Of a stretch of 64,000 nt of DNA, positions 63,258 to 64,000 are shown in pieces. The notes under the pieces were generated by a model, which searched no databases, had not been told where the DNA came from, and worked only from the letters and a program-made list of their open reading frames with translations. Position 1 is the first letter of the stretch. Every line of letters starts with the position of its first letter. The position numbers and the translations under genes are program-made. The stretch comes from Sepiola atlantica. Lineage: Eukaryota > Mollusca > Cephalopoda > Sepiida > Sepiolidae. The stretch lies in NCBI GenBank assembly GCA_963556195.1, contig CAUVYP010000262.1, forward strand, positions 1,302,001 to 1,366,000. The letters are read 5' to 3'.

Positions 63258-64000
63258 TTAGCGCGTTTTAAACTTGATATCGCTTTTATTTATTACTTCA
63301 ACATTTATTCGAATTGTGCAACGAAACTTAGCAGACAGTCGCGGATAGGATTTATCTACTGAAGTACCCAGTTTCACAAGTGCAGCTCTTGTACTCCCGG
63401 AGATATGTCGATACAAACTGAATACGCAAAACATCAACAAAATTTAGCGCGTTTTAAAGTTGATATCGCTTTTGTTTATAACTTCCACATTTATTCGAAT
63501 TGTGCAACGAAACTTTGCAGACAGTCGCGGATAGGCCTTTTCTACTGAAGTACCAAGTTTCAGAATTGCAACTCTTGTACTGCCGGAGAGATGTCGATAC
63601 AAACTTAATACGCAAAACATCAACAAAATTTAGCGCGTTTTAAAGTTGATATCGCTTTTGTTTTAACTTCCACATTTATTCGAATTGTGCAACGAAACTT
63701 TGCAGACAGTCGCGGAGACACATTTTCTACTGAAGTAGCAAGTTTCAGAAGTGCAGCTCTTGTACTGCCGGAGATATGTCGATACAAACTGAATACGCAA
63801 AACATCAACAAAATTTAGCGCGTTTTAAACTTGATATCGCTTTCGTTTATAACTTCCACATTTATTCGAATTGTGCAACGAAACTTTGCAGACAGTCGCG
63901 GATAGGCCTTTTCTACTGAAGTAATAAGTTTCAGAAGTGCAGCTCTTGTACTGCCGGAGATATGTCGATACAAACTGAATACGCAAAACATCAACAAAAT
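63258..64000. repeat. Exit from the higher-order order
   Basis: V (63258) is followed at 63444 by an R-box unit with GCAACTCTTGTACTG and GGAGAGATG, not by T. The 185-bp unit 63630-63814 and the unit 63815-64000 (GAAGTAATAAG) also do not belong to the order. The array continues beyond the window. Confidence 0.75.
63630..63814. repeat. 185-bp monomer with the GTTTTAAC deletion
   Basis: Same 1-bp loss as 1530-1714, but with an S box and GAAGTAGCAAG, so the two units are not simple copies. Confidence 0.9.

Larger units (their letters stand above)
1..64000. repeat. Satellite array, 186-bp monomer, 344 complete head-to-tail copies
   Basis: The phrase AACATCAACAAAATTTAGCG recurs every 186 bp across the window, always on the same strand. 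Register arithmetic from the TTA at 42-44 to the last base closes exactly: 41 bp, then 344 monomers with a net loss of 25 bp over sixteen length variants. Neighbouring monomers look roughly 90-98% alike by eye. No other sequence interrupts the array. Arrays of this size with higher-order structure are known from eukaryotic centromeric and other heterochromatin; the chromosomal location here is inference. A monomer of 186 bp is close to a nucleosome repeat length. The family is not recognised. Confidence 0.98.

Noticed and set aside
1..64000. CRISPR array
   Set aside because: Direct repeats are present, but the whole 186-bp unit is repeated and there are no unique spacers, leader or cas genes.
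1..64000. Tandemly arranged transposable element or LTR
   Set aside because: No terminal inverted repeats, target-site duplications, LTR ends, poly-A tracts or transposase/reverse transcriptase frames were seen.
1..64000. A gene-encoded novel system such as a defence island, biosynthetic cluster or phage
   Set aside because: There is no non-repeat sequence in the window to encode one.

Overview
The whole window is one uninterrupted satellite DNA array. A 186-bp monomer repeats head to tail in a single orientation from the first base to the last. Counting the repeat register gives a 41-bp partial unit (1-41) and 344 complete monomers (42-64000). Of these, 328 are exactly 186 bp, eleven are 184 bp, four are 185 bp and one is 187 bp. 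I see no unique DNA, transposon, inversion, tRNA, rRNA or credible protein-coding gene. A consensus monomer counted by hand is about 39% G+C, with about 10 CpG against about 7 expected. This points to a eukaryotic heterochromatic (centromeric, pericentromeric or subtelomeric) array. The lack of CpG loss fits an invertebrate-like genome with little germline CpG methylation better than a vertebrate. I do not recognise the satellite family and cannot name the species.

Monomer coordinates used below start at the conserved TTA of TTAGCGCG (position 1). Positions about 146-186 and 1-28, and most of 50-70, are nearly invariant. Positions 29-46 carry a few discrete variants. Positions about 71-145 are the variable domain, including a box at 89-94 with two main states: TAGGCC/TAGACC ('R box') or GACACA ('S box').

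Monomer types can be tagged by diagnostic words. V: TTTATTACTTCAAC plus CTTAGCAG. T: CGTTTACAAG. P: GCGG-N4-CCGC. Q: TTGATCACTTCTAC. Y: CTGGGCGAGATATG. W: GTACTAAG plus GATACCAAC. G: CTAGTACGTCCGG. A: CAGTCAGTCG plus GCCGGCAATATG. M: ACTCAAGTACGAAG plus CAGATATG. K: GCGCATAGG plus TAGTGCAG. D: CTGCTGGAG. N: GCGGACACCCGCGG. F: TTTGTAACTTC plus GAATTACC. J: CAACAAAAC plus CAACAGTGCACC. X: GAGACATCTTC (the 184-bp form). S: TTTATAGCTTC plus CGGGGACAC.

Layout. 42-9340: irregular array with short, diverged blocks. 9341-11386: the tagged order first appears. 11387-24406: two adjacent near-identical 6,510-bp copies (35 monomers each). 24407-31102: mixed region. 31103-39654: two almost identical 4,276-bp copies (23 monomers each), with a partial third copy to 41884. 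41885-50810: two copies with a 4,464-bp offset. 49511-59167: further partial copies and a shortened 7-monomer form. 59168-63257: the clearest complete higher-order repeat, 22 monomers and 4,090 bp, in the order V T P Q Y W G A M K D, six untagged, N F J X S. From 63444 the order is lost again. Many hybrid monomers join the front of one type to the back of another without leaving the 186-bp register, which is the footprint of unequal homologous exchange. Nothing in the window supports a gene-encoded system. Its interest lies in its repeat architecture and recombination record.
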